From: Sphingopyxis sp. 113P3
GTDB taxonomy: Bacteria; Pseudomonadota; Alphaproteobacteria; Sphingomonadales; Sphingomonadaceae
NCBI RefSeq assembly: GCF_001278035.1
Contig: NZ_CP009452.1
Coordinates: 467,501-531,500 of the forward strand
Reading direction: 5' to 3'
Length of the DNA stretch: 64,000 nucleotides
Position numbers and translations under genes: made by a program. Positions within the stretch are counted from its first letter, which is position 1. Every line of letters begins with the position of its first letter. Below, one piece after another: positions 25,868-35,990 of the stretch. The notes under the pieces were generated by a model. That model was not told the DNA's origin. It saw only the letters and a list, made by a program, of their open reading frames with translations, and did not search any database.

Positions 25868-27064
25868 GTGAACTACGAGCGGAAAGTGGAATCGATGGAC
25901 AGCTTGGCGGGCTCGGCGCAGGAATTTTACGAAGAGGCGGACGATCGCCGAAATCGCAAGCGTCTGATCATCGCCGTCGTCCTCATCGTGCTGGTGTTGG
26001 CGGCCGCCTGGTATGGTTTTTCGGCGACCAAAAGCGGCGACCCGGCTGCGGGGGACGGCGCTGCTGCCAGCACCCCGACCGTTACCGTCATGATACCGGG
26101 CATGCAGTCGGTGCAGGCGGCCATTTCGGCCAATGGCACAATCGCCGCACGGCGCGAAATGCCGGTCGGCGTCGCGGGTGAGGGCGGCCAGGTGGTGAGC
26201 GTCCTCGTCGAGCCGGGCCAATGGGTTGGCGCTGGCCAGACGCTCGCGATCATTGACCGCTCGGTCCAGGCCCAGCAGGCGGAGAGCCTTGCGGCGTCGA
26301 TCCGCGTGGCGCAGGCCGATGCCGATCTCGCCGAGGCCGAGCTCAAGCGCGCCGAGGCGCTTGTGTCACGGGGCTTCATCTCCAAGGCCGACATGGATCG
26401 CAAGCGCGCGACGCGCGATGCTGCGCAGGCGCGCGTCCGCGTCGCGCAGGCGCAGTATCGCGAGGCGGTGGCACGGAACAGCCGGTTGAACATTGTCGCG
26501 CCCGCCGCCGGACTCGTGCTGACGCGCGAGGTTGAGCCCGGCCAGATTGTCGGCGCGGGCAGCGGGGTCCTGTTCCGCATGGCGAAGGGCGGGGAGATGG
26601 AAATGCTCGCGCAGCTCGCCGAAGCGGACCTGCAGCGCGTGTCTGTCGGCACCCGCGCAACGGTGACGCCGGTCGGAACCGATCTCAAGATCGAGGGACA
26701 GATCTGGCAGGAATCGCCCGTCATAAATCCCGAGACCCGGCAGGGAACCGTGCGTATCGCGCTGCCTTACAGCGCCGCGCTGCGTCCGGGCGGCTTTGCC
26801 GACGCACGTCTCGTCTCGGGGACCGGCCAGGCGCCGCTGCTTCCCGAAAGCGCGGTCCTGAGCGGCCCTCAGGGCAATTACGTGCTGATCGTCGACAAGA
26901 ACAACCAGGTTCAGCGCCGGGCGGTGAAGGTCGGCACCGTCACCGACGGTGGTGTCTCGATCGCGTCGGGACTGACAGGCAACGAGCGCGTGGTCGTGCT
27001 CGCGGGCGCCTTCCTCAATCCCGGCGACAAGGTCAAGCCGGTCCTCCAGAAATCGTCGCAATAA
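25868..27064 (+). CDS. RND efflux periplasmic adaptor subunit
   Basis: A 398-residue membrane-fusion protein with an N-terminal membrane anchor (KRLIIAVVLIVLVLAAAWYGF), a biotinyl-lipoyl-like half (VAGEGGQVVSVLVEPGQWVGAGQTLAIID), a coiled-coil hairpin (about 125-190, RVAQADADLAEAELKRAEAL to AQYREAVARNS) and the matching second lipoyl half (LNIVAPAAGLVLTREVEPGQIVGAG), then beta-barrel and membrane-proximal domains. It bridges the permease to an outer-membrane channel. I choose GTG 25868 because AGAGGGGA lies eight bases before it; ATG 25895 is the alternative. No outer-membrane channel gene or local regulator follows. Confidence 0.9.
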   Translation: MNYERKVESMDSLAGSAQEFYEEADDRRNRKRLIIAVVLIVLVLAAAWYGFSATKSGDPAAGDGAAASTPTVTVMIPGMQSVQAAISANGTIAARREMPVGVAGEGGQVVSVLVEPGQWVGAGQTLAIIDRSVQAQQAESLAASIRVAQADADLAEAELKRAEALVSRGFISKADMDRKRATRDAAQARVRVAQAQYREAVARNSRLNIVAPAAGLVLTREVEPGQIVGAGSGVLFRMAKGGEMEMLAQLAEADLQRVSVGTRATVTPVGTDLKIEGQIWQESPVINPETRQGTVRIALPYSAALRPGGFADARLVSGTGQAPLLPESAVLSGPQGNYVLIVDKNNQVQRRAVKVGTVTDGGVSIASGLTGNERVVVLAGAFLNPGDKVKPVLQKSSQ

Positions 27065-27100
27065 TCGACCGCTGCATCATCGCTACAGGGCGTCTGACAC

Positions 27101-30100
27101 ATGAGCTTCCGCAACATCTCCGCCTGGTGCATCCGCAATCCGGTCCCGCCGATCGTCCTGTTCGTGTTGCTGCTGCTCGCGGGCCTGGTCAGCTTCAACC
27201 GGATGGACGTCAACGACAATCCGGACATCGAATTCCCGGCGGTGCAGGTCATCGTCGCGCAGCCCGGCGCGGCACCGACCGAGCTCGAAACACAGGTCAC
27301 CCAGCGGGTCGAAGCGGCGGTACGCGCGGTAAGCGGCGTCGATGAGATGTCCTCCTATGTCGGCGAGGGCAACAGCAGCACATTCGTGCAGTTCGCGATC
27401 GGAACACCGATCGACCGCGCATACAATGACGTCAACCAGGCGGTGCAGCAGATCCGTAGCGATCTGCCCGACGGCATTCTCGAGCCGCAGGTCGTGCGCG
27501 TCGACATTGCGGGGGGTCCGATCACCTATTTCTCGGTCGAAGCCGCCGACATGACGCTCGAACAGCTCAGCTGGTTCGTCGACAATACGGTGGCGAAGGA
27601 GCTGCTTTCGATCCCCGGCATGGCGAAGGTCAGCCGCTCAGGCGGTGTCGATCGCGAAATCCGCGTCATTCTCGACCCTGCCCGCATGCAAAGCTACGGT
27701 CTCACGGCAAGCCAGGTCAACCAGCAGCTCCGCCAGGTCAATCTGAATGCCGCGGGCGGCCGCGCCGAGATCGCGGGGTCGGAACAGGCTGTGCGCGTGC
27801 TGGGTAATGCCGCGAGCGCCTATGATCTCGGCCAGACGCGCATCGCCATTGGCGGTGGCCGCACGATCCGCTTGTCGGACGTCGCGAAAGTCAGTGACGG
27901 TTACGCCGAGCAGCGCAATCTCGCAAAGATGGGTGGACGACAGGTCCTCAGCTTCTCGATCGAGAAGGCGAAGGGATCCTCCGACGTTACCGTTCACGAC
28001 GAGGCGATGAAGAAACTCGAGGAGATCAAGAAGAATAACCCCAAGGTCGACTTCAAGATCCTCTTCACCCGCACCGAATATACCAAGGAGCAATATCGCA
28101 GCTCGATGGCGGCCATGGTTGAGGGCGCAGTCCTTGCGGTCGTGGTTGTGTTCCTCTTCCTGCGCGACTGGCGCGCAACGCTGATCAGCGCGCTGGCCAT
28201 CCCGCTCTCGGCCATCCCCACCTTCTGGTTCATGGAGCTGATGGGCTTTTCACTCAATGGCCTCTCGCTCCTCGCACTGAGCCTCGTTGCCGGGGTGCTC
28301 GTCGATGATGCGATTGTGGAGATCGAGAATATCGTCCGGCACATGCGCATGGGCAAGACCGCCTACCAGGCGGCGATCGATGCCGCGGACGAGATCGGTC
28401 TTGCGGTCGTCGCGACGACGAGTTCGATCGTCGCGGTGTTCCTGCCCGTCGCATTGATGCCCGGCGTGTCGGGGCAATTCTTCATCCAGTTCGGCATGAC
28501 CGTCGTCTTCGCGGTTCTTGTCAGCCTCGCGGTGGCGCGCATGATCACGCCGATGATCGCCGCCTATTTCCTCGCCGCCGAGGGCGAACAGGCGCATGCG
28601 AATGGACCCTGGGTCGACCGCTACGAACGGCTCCTTGGTTGGACGCTGAACAGCGAAAAGCACAAGGCGGTGCGCGCGCGCTACGAGCCGGTGCCGACCC
28701 GCCCGAGCTTGTTCCTCGTCCCGCTCGCCCTGGCGGTCTTGGCGATCCTGCTGTCGACTTACAGCTATTTCCAACCGGTGCCGGTCGGCCAGGACGCTCC
28801 CAATACGGCGGTGCACTTCCTCTTGCTGACGCCGATCACGGCGGTCACCACCTTCCTCCTTGCGGGCTTCCTGATGATCGTCATTGGGGCGACGCTGGAT
28901 TCCATGGGGGCGCAGTGGGCGTGGACTCGCTGGGCCAAATTCGTGGCGCGGCGCGCCTATGCGCGCCTCTTCGATCACCGCGTGTGGATCGTGGGCATCG
29001 GCGGCCTTGCGTTCGCAATGAGCATTATTCTGTTCATATTCATCCCGAAGCAGTTCCAGCCGACGATCAACAGCGATTACAGCCAGGTCAAATATGAACT
29101 GCCGCCGGGCTCGACGCTTGAGCAGAGCGAAACGATTGCGCGGCAGATCTCGGCAATCCTCGATGATAGCCCGGTGGTCGACACGGCCTTCTATGACGTC
29201 AATGTCGGGGGCGGGAACGCGTTTCTCACGCTCAAGAAGGAGCGCGAGGTGTCGAGCGTCGAATGGGAGCGCAGCCTGCAGCCGAAGCTCGGTGCAATCC
29301 CCGACGCGCGCGTGAGCTTCCAGAGCCAGTCGGGCGGCTTTTCCGGCCGCGACATCACCTTCGTCCTTGGCGGAGACGATCCGGTCGCGCTCGAGAAACA
29401 TGCGCTCAAGATCGTCGACCAGATGAAGGGACTGAAGGAGCTTCGCGCGCCGCGGATCGAGGGCGATATTCCGCGGCCCGAAATCATCATCACGCCGCGG
29501 CTCGACCTCGCTGCAGACCTCGGTGTCACGACCGCAGCGCTCAGTCAGACGATCCGTATCGCGACGCTTGGCGATATCGACCAGAATGCGGCGAAATTCT
29601 CGCTCTCCGACCGCCAGATCCCGATCCGGGTTCTTCTCTCGGAGGATTCGCGCCGTAGTCTTGCGACGCTCGAGAATCTCCCCGTGCCCACCGCGAGCGG
29701 ATCGACAGTTCCGCTGAAATCGGTTGCAGAGATCGGATTTGGCGCCGGCCCTACCGAACTTCGGCGCTACAACCAGACGCGGCGCATCGTGATCGGTGCC
29801 GACCTCGCGCCGGGGCTGGTGACGGGCAACGCGCAGACCAAGATCGACGCGCTGCCCGCGGTCAAGAATATGCCGCAGGGCATCCGCAAGGTGATCCAGG
29901 GCGACGCCAAGTGGCAGGCCGAGATGATGCGAAACTTCATGATCGCGGTCATCGCCGGGCTGATGCTCGTCTTCTCGACGCTGGTGCTCCTCTATCGCCG
30001 TTTCCTCTCGCCGCTCGTCAATATGTCGTCGCTGCTGCTCGCCCCGCTAGGCGGCTTGCTCGGCCTGCTCATTGCGCGGATGGAGATTTCCATGCCGGTA

Positions 30101-30514
30101 TTCATCGGCCTCCTGATGCTGCTTGGCATCGTCGCGAAGAACTCGATCCTGCTGGTGGATTTCGCGATCGAGGAGATGGACAAGGGTATCGAGAAGGCGG
30201 CAGCGCTCATGGACGCCGGGCGCAAGCGTGCCCAGCCGATTGTGATGACCACGGTCGCGATGGTTGCTGGCATGGTTCCCACCGCGCTGTCGCTGTCGGG
30301 CGACGGGGCTTGGCGCGCGCCGATGGGCGTGGTGGTGATCGGCGGACTCATTCTCTCGACGCTACTGACGCTGCTGATCGTGCCTGCGGGATTCAGCCTC
30401 GCCGACAGCATCGAGAAACGGCTTGGCCGCTTCTTCTCGCGTACGCTGCTGACCTATCGGCCTGGCGATGACACGCGGCCGCATGCCGACCCCGTCCCAC
30501 ATCCAGCCGAGTGA
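27101..30514 (+). CDS. RND-family efflux permease
   Basis: A 1137-residue inner-membrane proton/drug antiporter with the family plan: first span (PPIVLFVLLLLAGLVSF), porter loops, a TM2-6 block containing GVLVDDAIVEIENI, and a C-terminal repeat with LLGIVAKNSILLVDFAIEEMDKG. It is about 90 residues longer than typical. The surplus lies around residues 515-620 and contains two added hydrophobic segments (FLVPLALAVLAILLSTYSYF and VHFLLLTPITAVTTFLLAG). It follows the adaptor by 36 bases. Substrates cannot be predicted; the sequence resembles the multidrug/MdtB-OqxB-like side of the family. Confidence 0.92.
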   Translation: MSFRNISAWCIRNPVPPIVLFVLLLLAGLVSFNRMDVNDNPDIEFPAVQVIVAQPGAAPTELETQVTQRVEAAVRAVSGVDEMSSYVGEGNSSTFVQFAIGTPIDRAYNDVNQAVQQIRSDLPDGILEPQVVRVDIAGGPITYFSVEAADMTLEQLSWFVDNTVAKELLSIPGMAKVSRSGGVDREIRVILDPARMQSYGLTASQVNQQLRQVNLNAAGGRAEIAGSEQAVRVLGNAASAYDLGQTRIAIGGGRTIRLSDVAKVSDGYAEQRNLAKMGGRQVLSFSIEKAKGSSDVTVHDEAMKKLEEIKKNNPKVDFKILFTRTEYTKEQYRSSMAAMVEGAVLAVVVVFLFLRDWRATLISALAIPLSAIPTFWFMELMGFSLNGLSLLALSLVAGVLVDDAIVEIENIVRHMRMGKTAYQAAIDAADEIGLAVVATTSSIVAVFLPVALMPGVSGQFFIQFGMTVVFAVLVSLAVARMITPMIAAYFLAAEGEQAHANGPWVDRYERLLGWTLNSEKHKAVRARYEPVPTRPSLFLVPLALAVLAILLSTYSYFQPVPVGQDAPNTAVHFLLLTPITAVTTFLLAGFLMIVIGATLDSMGAQWAWTRWAKFVARRAYARLFDHRVWIVGIGGLAFAMSIILFIFIPKQFQPTINSDYSQVKYELPPGSTLEQSETIARQISAILDDSPVVDTAFYDVNVGGGNAFLTLKKEREVSSVEWERSLQPKLGAIPDARVSFQSQSGGFSGRDITFVLGGDDPVALEKHALKIVDQMKGLKELRAPRIEGDIPRPEIIITPRLDLAADLGVTTAALSQTIRIATLGDIDQNAAKFSLSDRQIPIRVLLSEDSRRSLATLENLPVPTASGSTVPLKSVAEIGFGAGPTELRRYNQTRRIVIGADLAPGLVTGNAQTKIDALPAVKNMPQGIRKVIQGDAKWQAEMMRNFMIAVIAGLMLVFSTLVLLYRRFLSPLVNMSSLLLAPLGGLLGLLIARMEISMPVFIGLLMLLGIVAKNSILLVDFAIEEMDKGIEKAAALMDAGRKRAQPIVMTTVAMVAGMVPTALSLSGDGAWRAPMGVVVIGGLILSTLLTLLIVPAGFSLADSIEKRLGRFFSRTLLTYRPGDDTRPHADPVPHPAE

Positions 30515-30578
30515 CATCGGGCTGCCGGGGACGGGGCAGCGGTTGCAACCTTTGCGCCGCGGCGCCATTTGACAGAGC

Positions 30579-31883
30579 ATGACGGACCGCCTCACTCCGC
30601 CGGCCGATGCGGCACGCACCCGCCTCTTCATGAGAAGCGGGGAGGTGGGCGTTGCCGTGCCGACGGGCGGTCTCAACATCCGTGTCGTGGCGACGGGACT
30701 GCTCCTCGTCATGGCCGCGGTCTTCGTCGCTGCGAAATATTTCCAGGATTTCCATCCTGCGGTCGGTTTTGTCCGCGCGTTTGCCGAGGCGGCAATGGTC
30801 GGCGGGCTCGCTGACTGGTTCGCGGTCACCGCGCTGTTTCGGCACCCCATGGGTTTGCCCATACCCCACACTGCTATCGTTCCCCGCAACAAGAACCGGA
30901 TCGGCGACACTCTCGCGCGTTTCCTGCTCACCAATTTCCTGTTGCCGCGGCTGATCGCGCGCAAAATGCAGACGGTCGATGTCGCGGGCGCCGTCGGCCA
31001 TTTCCTCTCGCAGCCGGCGGCGGGCGGCGGGCGGCTCAAGCTCGGCGCCTCGCGCATCATTGCCGACGCCCTGGCAGCGCTCGATCAGAAAAGGCTCGGC
31101 GGCATGGTCAAATCGGCAATCGCCGACCGCCTGCGCGAACTCGACATCGCACCGCTACTCGGCCAGGCCCTGCAGGCAGCGCTTGCCGAGGGGCGGCACC
31201 AGCCGCTGCTCGATGCGATGGTCAAATGGGGCTCAAAGACGCTCGATCTCAACGCGCACCTGATCCACCAGATGGTCCACGACAATTCGAACGCGATCGT
31301 GCGCTTCACCGGGCTCGACGAGAGCATCGCGAACCGCATCGTGGCGGGGCTCGGCAAGCTGCTCACCGACATGGCTGCCGAACCGGATCACCCGATCCGT
31401 CTCCGCGTCGAGGAAGGGCTCGCCAAGATGGCGCTCGACCTCCAGGAAGACCCGGAGGTCCAGGCAAAGGTCGAGCGCGTGCGCGACGAGCTGCTCGACA
31501 ATGCCGCAGTCAAGCGCTGGCTCGATGGGCTATGGGAACAGGGGCGCAGCGCTCTGCTTCGCGCAGCGCGCGACCCTGACACGATGCTGGCGGGACGGCT
31601 CGGCGAACTCGTTCACCAGTTCGGCACGATGCTAGGGGAAGACGAGGCAATCAAGCGCACGCTCAACCGCTATGCGCGGCGCGCGGTTGTCGGGGCGGTC
31701 GACAGCTATGGCGAGACGGCGCTGCGCCTCGTCTCCGACACGATCCGCGGTTGGGATGCGAAGACGATTACCGATCGGCTGGAAAATGCGGTCGGTGATG
31801 ACCTTCAGTATATCCGTATCAACGGGACCCTCGTTGGCGGATTGGTCGGGGTTCTGATCCACACCGCCGACATATGGATCTGA
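30579..31883 (+). CDS. DUF445 membrane protein
   Basis: A 434-residue DUF445 protein. After a first span (VVATGLLLVMAAVFVAAKYF) comes the family hallmark EAAMVGGLADWFAVTALFRHPMGLP-IPHTAIVPRNKNRIGD, a long charged helical domain, and a closing membrane segment GGLVGVLIHTADIWI. Members are membrane proteins of unknown function widespread in bacteria. Its stop is four bases from that of the convergent SDR gene. It may share the RND transcript (64-base gap), but the relation is unclear. Confidence 0.88.
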   Translation: MTDRLTPPADAARTRLFMRSGEVGVAVPTGGLNIRVVATGLLLVMAAVFVAAKYFQDFHPAVGFVRAFAEAAMVGGLADWFAVTALFRHPMGLPIPHTAIVPRNKNRIGDTLARFLLTNFLLPRLIARKMQTVDVAGAVGHFLSQPAAGGGRLKLGASRIIADALAALDQKRLGGMVKSAIADRLRELDIAPLLGQALQAALAEGRHQPLLDAMVKWGSKTLDLNAHLIHQMVHDNSNAIVRFTGLDESIANRIVAGLGKLLTDMAAEPDHPIRLRVEEGLAKMALDLQEDPEVQAKVERVRDELLDNAAVKRWLDGLWEQGRSALLRAARDPDTMLAGRLGELVHQFGTMLGEDEAIKRTLNRYARRAVVGAVDSYGETALRLVSDTIRGWDAKTITDRLENAVGDDLQYIRINGTLVGGLVGVLIHTADIWI

Positions 31884-31887
31884 GGGC

Positions 31888-32679
31888 TCAGACGAGGCGC
31901 GCCAGCCCCTCGCGAAATGTCGGATAGCGCGGCACCCAGCCCAGCAGGCGTTTTGCCTTGCCGTTCGCCACGCGACGGTTTTCGGCATAGAAAGCCCGCG
32001 AGGCAGGTGAAAGGCCCGCCTCATCGAGCGATAGCAGCGGTGGCAATGGCGCACCGAGCATTGCGCAGCCCCATTCGACGAGGCGATTTTGGGAACAGGG
32101 TGCCTCATCGGCAAGATTGTAAACGCCAGGAGGCCCCGAAAAGGAAGCCAGAATGCCCGCGGCAACATCGTCGACATGAACGCGGCTGAATATCTGGTTC
32201 GGCAGGTCGATGCGGTGTGCGCGACCTTCGGCGATACGATCGAGGACCGAGCGGCCGGGGCCATAAATACCGGGCAAGCGAAACACGCGCATATTCCCGC
32301 GCAGCGCGGCCCAGGCCGCGTCGGCCGCATTGCGGTCCGGGCGGCGGCCCTTGATGGGAGCGCTCTCGTCGACCCATGCGCCGCCCGTATCGCCATAGAC
32401 GCCGGTGGAGGAGAGGTAACCGACCCAACCGGCAGGCGCGATCGCGATGACGTCGCCGTAGCGCGTCAACACCGGATCCGGGCCCTTAGCGGGCGGCACG
32501 CTGGAGAGGATATGCGTCGCGCTGTGCAAGGCTGCGATGACCGACGCCGCGTCGTCAAAGGCAAGCGTGCCCTCGCGGCCGTCGCGCGTTGTCGCGGTCA
32601 CGGTCCAGCCCCGCGCCAGGAGACGTCTGGCGAGACGGGTCCCGGTATAGCCCATTCCGAAAATCAGCATGTCGCTCAT
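31888..32679 (-). CDS. SDR/NAD-dependent epimerase-like protein (YeeZ-type)
   Basis: A 263-residue extended-SDR-type protein. It begins MSDMLIFGMGYTGTRLARRLLARGW, with an altered GxGYxG nucleotide loop (8-13), and continues with YLSSTGVYGDTGG (Ser/Tyr region) and FRLPGIYGPGRS. This branch lacks a clear YxxxK, so redox activity is unproven. Related proteins are annotated as NAD(P)-binding epimerases of unknown substrate. It is divergent from pepN with 47 bases between the starts. Confidence 0.8.
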   Translation of the reverse strand: MSDMLIFGMGYTGTRLARRLLARGWTVTATTRDGREGTLAFDDAASVIAALHSATHILSSVPPAKGPDPVLTRYGDVIAIAPAGWVGYLSSTGVYGDTGGAWVDESAPIKGRRPDRNAADAAWAALRGNMRVFRLPGIYGPGRSVLDRIAEGRAHRIDLPNQIFSRVHVDDVAAGILASFSGPPGVYNLADEAPCSQNRLVEWGCAMLGAPLPPLLSLDEAGLSPASRAFYAENRRVANGKAKRLLGWVPRYPTFREGLARLV

Positions 32680-32726
32680 CGGCGGCCTTATTGCGCAGCC
32701 AAGGCACGAAGCCTAGACCTGCTTCC

Positions 32727-35321
32727 ATGACCGACGCTTCTTCTGCTCCCGCCATTCCCGTCACCATTCATCGCGGCGACTATCGTCCGCCCGAATGGCA
32801 GATCCCCGACATCACGCTCGATTTCGCCCTGGGCATCACGATGACGCGGGTGACCGCTACGCTGTCGGTCGAGCGTGTCGCGCCCGCCCCCGCCCCTTTG
32901 CTGCTTCGCGGGGACGGGCTCACCGCAGCCGAGGTGCGTGTCGACGGCGCGGTGTGGAACGACTGGCGGATGGACGGAAGCGACCTGATCGTCGATCTCG
33001 GCCACCGCGGCGCGGCGAGCGTCGAGGTCGACACGGTGATCGACCCTGCTGCCAACACCCAGCTTTCAGGCCTTTATGCCTCGAATGGCATGCTGTGCAC
33101 CCAGTGCGAGGCCGAGGGGTTCCGGCGCATCACCTTCCACCCCGACCGGCCCGATGTGCTGAGCCGCTACCGAGTGCGCATGACGGGCGACAAGACCGCC
33201 TTTCCGGTTCTGCTCTCCAACGGCAACCGGGTCGCGGCAGGCGAGGGCGCGGACGGTACCCATTGGGCGCTGTGGGAAGATCCGTGGCCCAAGCCCTCCT
33301 ATCTCTTCGCGCTCGTCGCAGGCGATCTCGTCGTCAACCGCGACAGCTTCAAGACGAAGTCGGGCCGCGAAGTCGAACTGGGCATCTGGGTGCGCGCGGG
33401 CGATCTTGAGCGCACCCATCATGCGATGGCCGCGCTCAAGCACAGCATGCGGTGGGACGAGGAAATCTATGGGCGCGAATATGATCTCGACCTCTTCAAC
33501 ATCGTGGCGGTCAGCGATTTCAACATGGGAGCAATGGAAAATAAGGGGCTCAATATCTTCAACACCCGCTACATCCTTGCTGATCCCGACACCGCGACCG
33601 ACGCGGATTTCGACGGTGTCGAGGGTGTCGTCGCGCACGAATATTTTCACAATTGGTCGGGCAACCGCGTTACCTGCCGGGACTGGTTCCAGCTGAGCCT
33701 CAAAGAGGGCTTCACCGTCTATCGCGACCAGAGTTTCTCGGCCGCGATGGGATCACCGGCGGTCAAACGCATTGAAGACGTGCGCCTCCTCCGCGCCGCG
33801 CAATTCCCGGAAGATGCGGGACCACTTGCCCATCCCATCCGGCCCGACAGCTATCAGGAGATTTCGAACTTCTACACCGCAACCGTCTACAACAAGGGCG
33901 CCGAAGTCATCCGGATGATGGCGACGCTGCTCGGAGCCGAGCGTTTCCGCAAGGGCACCGACCTTTATTTCGAGCGCCACGACGGCGAGGCGGCAACCTG
34001 CGAAGATTTCGTTCGCGCCATGGAGGAGGGCGGGGACATCGACCTCGGCCAGTTCCGCCGCTGGTACGAGCAGGCCGGAACGCCGAAACTCCATCTCGCG
34101 CTGGCCCAGGAAGGCAGGGAGTGGTTCCTCGACGTTACGCAGACGATTCCGGCGACGCCAGGGCAGGACACAAAGGCGCCGATGATGATGCCGCTGCGGC
34201 TTGCCGCTTTCGCGATGGATGGCAGCGGCGCGTTGCTTCCCGAGACGCTGGCGACGCTGACGGAAGCGGAGCAGCGCATCCCGCTCGGCCAGTTCGCGGC
34301 GCGGCCCGCGCTCTCGGTCAATCGGGGCTTTTCCGCACCGGTGATCATCGATCTCGAACGCGCGCCGGGCGAGCTTGCGTGGCTCGCGGCGCATGACGAT
34401 GATCCCTTCGCGCGTTACGAGGCGCTCCAGCAGTTGATGCTCGACACGCTCGTCGCCGCCGTTTCGGGCGAGACGGACGACCGCGAGGCTTTGATCGGCG
34501 CCGTCGGGCAGACGCTGGAAGGCGCCGTCAACGATCCTGCCTTCGTCGCCGAAGCGGTACTGCTGCCCAGCGAAGCCTTCATCGGCGACCAGATGGTCAC
34601 GGTCGACCCCGACGCAATCCGCCGCGAGCGGCTGGCGCTGCAGAGGGCGATCGGGACGGCGCTTGAGAAGAAATGGCGCGCGATCCTTGCGAAGACCGCG
34701 CCGGCTGCGACAGACCTCTCGCCCGAGGCGAAGGGGCGCCGCCGCCTACGCGGGGTGGCCCTCGCCTATCTGGCCGCAAGCGGACAGGAGGATGTGCCGG
34801 GCCTGGCCTTCGCGATCTTCTCGCAGGCCGACGGGATGACCGAACGCCAGGCAGCGCTTGCCACGCTCGCGCATGGAGACAGCGACGAGCGGACGCATGC
34901 GCTGGACATCTTCTATCAGCGCTATCGCGACAATCCGCTGGTGCTCGACAAATGGTTCCAGGTCCAGGCCTGGTCTCAGCGCGCCGATACGGCTGCGACC
35001 GTCGCTGAGCTCGCGCAGCATCCCGATTTCACGCTCACGAATCCCAATCGCGTGCGCTCGCTCTATGGTGCGTTTGCGGGCAATCAGGCCGCATTTCATC
35101 AGGCCGACGGCGCGGGCTACAGGCTGCTTGCCGATCTGGTGATCGCGCTCGATCCGAGAAACCCGCAAACGGCCGCGCGGATGATCCCGCCGCTGGGGCG
35201 CTGGAGACGGTTTGACGAGGGACGACAACTGCTGATGAAGGCCGAGCTTGAACGGATTCTGGCGCAGCCCGGGCTGTCGCGCGATGTGACCGAACAAGCG
35301 TCGAAGAGCCTGATGGGGTAA
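32727..35321 (+). CDS. pepN: Aminopeptidase N (M1 family)
   Basis: An 864-residue M1 zinc aminopeptidase of the proteobacterial PepN branch. GAMEN (268-272) binds the substrate N-terminus; the zinc site is HEYFH (304-308) with Glu327 in LKEGFTVYRD. The C-terminal helical DUF3458-type domain extends to the end. It removes N-terminal residues from cytosolic peptides during protein turnover. ATG 32727 gives the familiar N-terminus; a longer frame upstream overlaps the divergent gene. Length matches PepN (about 870). Confidence 0.95.
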   Translation: MTDASSAPAIPVTIHRGDYRPPEWQIPDITLDFALGITMTRVTATLSVERVAPAPAPLLLRGDGLTAAEVRVDGAVWNDWRMDGSDLIVDLGHRGAASVEVDTVIDPAANTQLSGLYASNGMLCTQCEAEGFRRITFHPDRPDVLSRYRVRMTGDKTAFPVLLSNGNRVAAGEGADGTHWALWEDPWPKPSYLFALVAGDLVVNRDSFKTKSGREVELGIWVRAGDLERTHHAMAALKHSMRWDEEIYGREYDLDLFNIVAVSDFNMGAMENKGLNIFNTRYILADPDTATDADFDGVEGVVAHEYFHNWSGNRVTCRDWFQLSLKEGFTVYRDQSFSAAMGSPAVKRIEDVRLLRAAQFPEDAGPLAHPIRPDSYQEISNFYTATVYNKGAEVIRMMATLLGAERFRKGTDLYFERHDGEAATCEDFVRAMEEGGDIDLGQFRRWYEQAGTPKLHLALAQEGREWFLDVTQTIPATPGQDTKAPMMMPLRLAAFAMDGSGALLPETLATLTEAEQRIPLGQFAARPALSVNRGFSAPVIIDLERAPGELAWLAAHDDDPFARYEALQQLMLDTLVAAVSGETDDREALIGAVGQTLEGAVNDPAFVAEAVLLPSEAFIGDQMVTVDPDAIRRERLALQRAIGTALEKKWRAILAKTAPAATDLSPEAKGRRRLRGVALAYLAASGQEDVPGLAFAIFSQADGMTERQAALATLAHGDSDERTHALDIFYQRYRDNPLVLDKWFQVQAWSQRADTAATVAELAQHPDFTLTNPNRVRSLYGAFAGNQAAFHQADGAGYRLLADLVIALDPRNPQTAARMIPPLGRWRRFDEGRQLLMKAELERILAQPGLSRDVTEQASKSLMG

Positions 35322-35375
35322 GGTCCGCGCGCGGTTTCAGCGTTTCGGGAGGGAGAAGAAGGGCACGCCTCCTTT

Positions 35376-35990
35376 CTAACCCGCCAGCCATCCCGCGACT
35401 TCGCCTGCGACCCTGTTCGCAGCTGCACTCAAGGCTTCACCTACCCGCTTCGGTTCGATCTTTCCGCCGACCGGCTCGCGCGCTTCGAAGCGACGCTGGG
35501 TGACGCTCTTGCCCCCGCTGTTCACCAGCATCGCCTGATAAACAACGACGGCCTCGTTGGTCGCCTCGTCGACGCCGAACTCCATCAACTGACCTGCAAG
35601 CTGTTCGCCCGGAGCTGTCAGATACTGCCCTTCATCGAGGACGACGCGGTTCGAGCGGGCCGCGACCGTTTCGGAGAGCAGGCGCTGGAACAGGCGCTGC
35701 GGCGCCTCGACCCATTGCGCATCCTTCACATAGGCAATGCTGGCATCATCCTGCTGCACGGGGATGCGCTGGGTACGCAGCTTCTGCGGCGCGGTGGGGA
35801 TGAGGATGGTGAGCGCCTGTGCCTCGTTCGCGGTGCGAGCCTCGCCCGCCGAGGGCGAGACATCGGGGCTGAGCGTCAGCAGGAAGGGCGGTGGCTTGGC
35901 GCCGAAGCTGACGCAGGCGGACAGCGTCGCCGTCGCGAGAGCGGCGAGCACGGGGAGGCGTAGGCTGCGGAGCATGGCTGGATACCTCAT
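35376..35990 (-). CDS. ABC-type transport auxiliary lipoprotein (LinN/PqiC-like)
   Basis: A 204-residue lipoprotein, last gene of the four-gene MCE transporter operon. The signal ends LSAC (Cys26), followed by FGAKPPPFLLTLSP and the family segment LTILIPTAPQKLRTQRIPVQQDDASIAYVKDAQWVEAPQRLFQRLLSETV. Such lipoproteins sit at the outer membrane and help MCE systems move lipids. Its start overlaps the stop of the MCE gene by four bases. LinN of Sphingobium japonicum, required with LinKLM for gamma-hexachlorocyclohexane use, is the closest named relative I can think of. Confidence 0.82.
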   Translation of the reverse strand: MRYPAMLRSLRLPVLAALATATLSACVSFGAKPPPFLLTLSPDVSPSAGEARTANEAQALTILIPTAPQKLRTQRIPVQQDDASIAYVKDAQWVEAPQRLFQRLLSETVAARSNRVVLDEGQYLTAPGEQLAGQLMEFGVDEATNEAVVVYQAMLVNSGGKSVTQRRFEAREPVGGKIEPKRVGEALSAAANRVAGEVAGWLAG

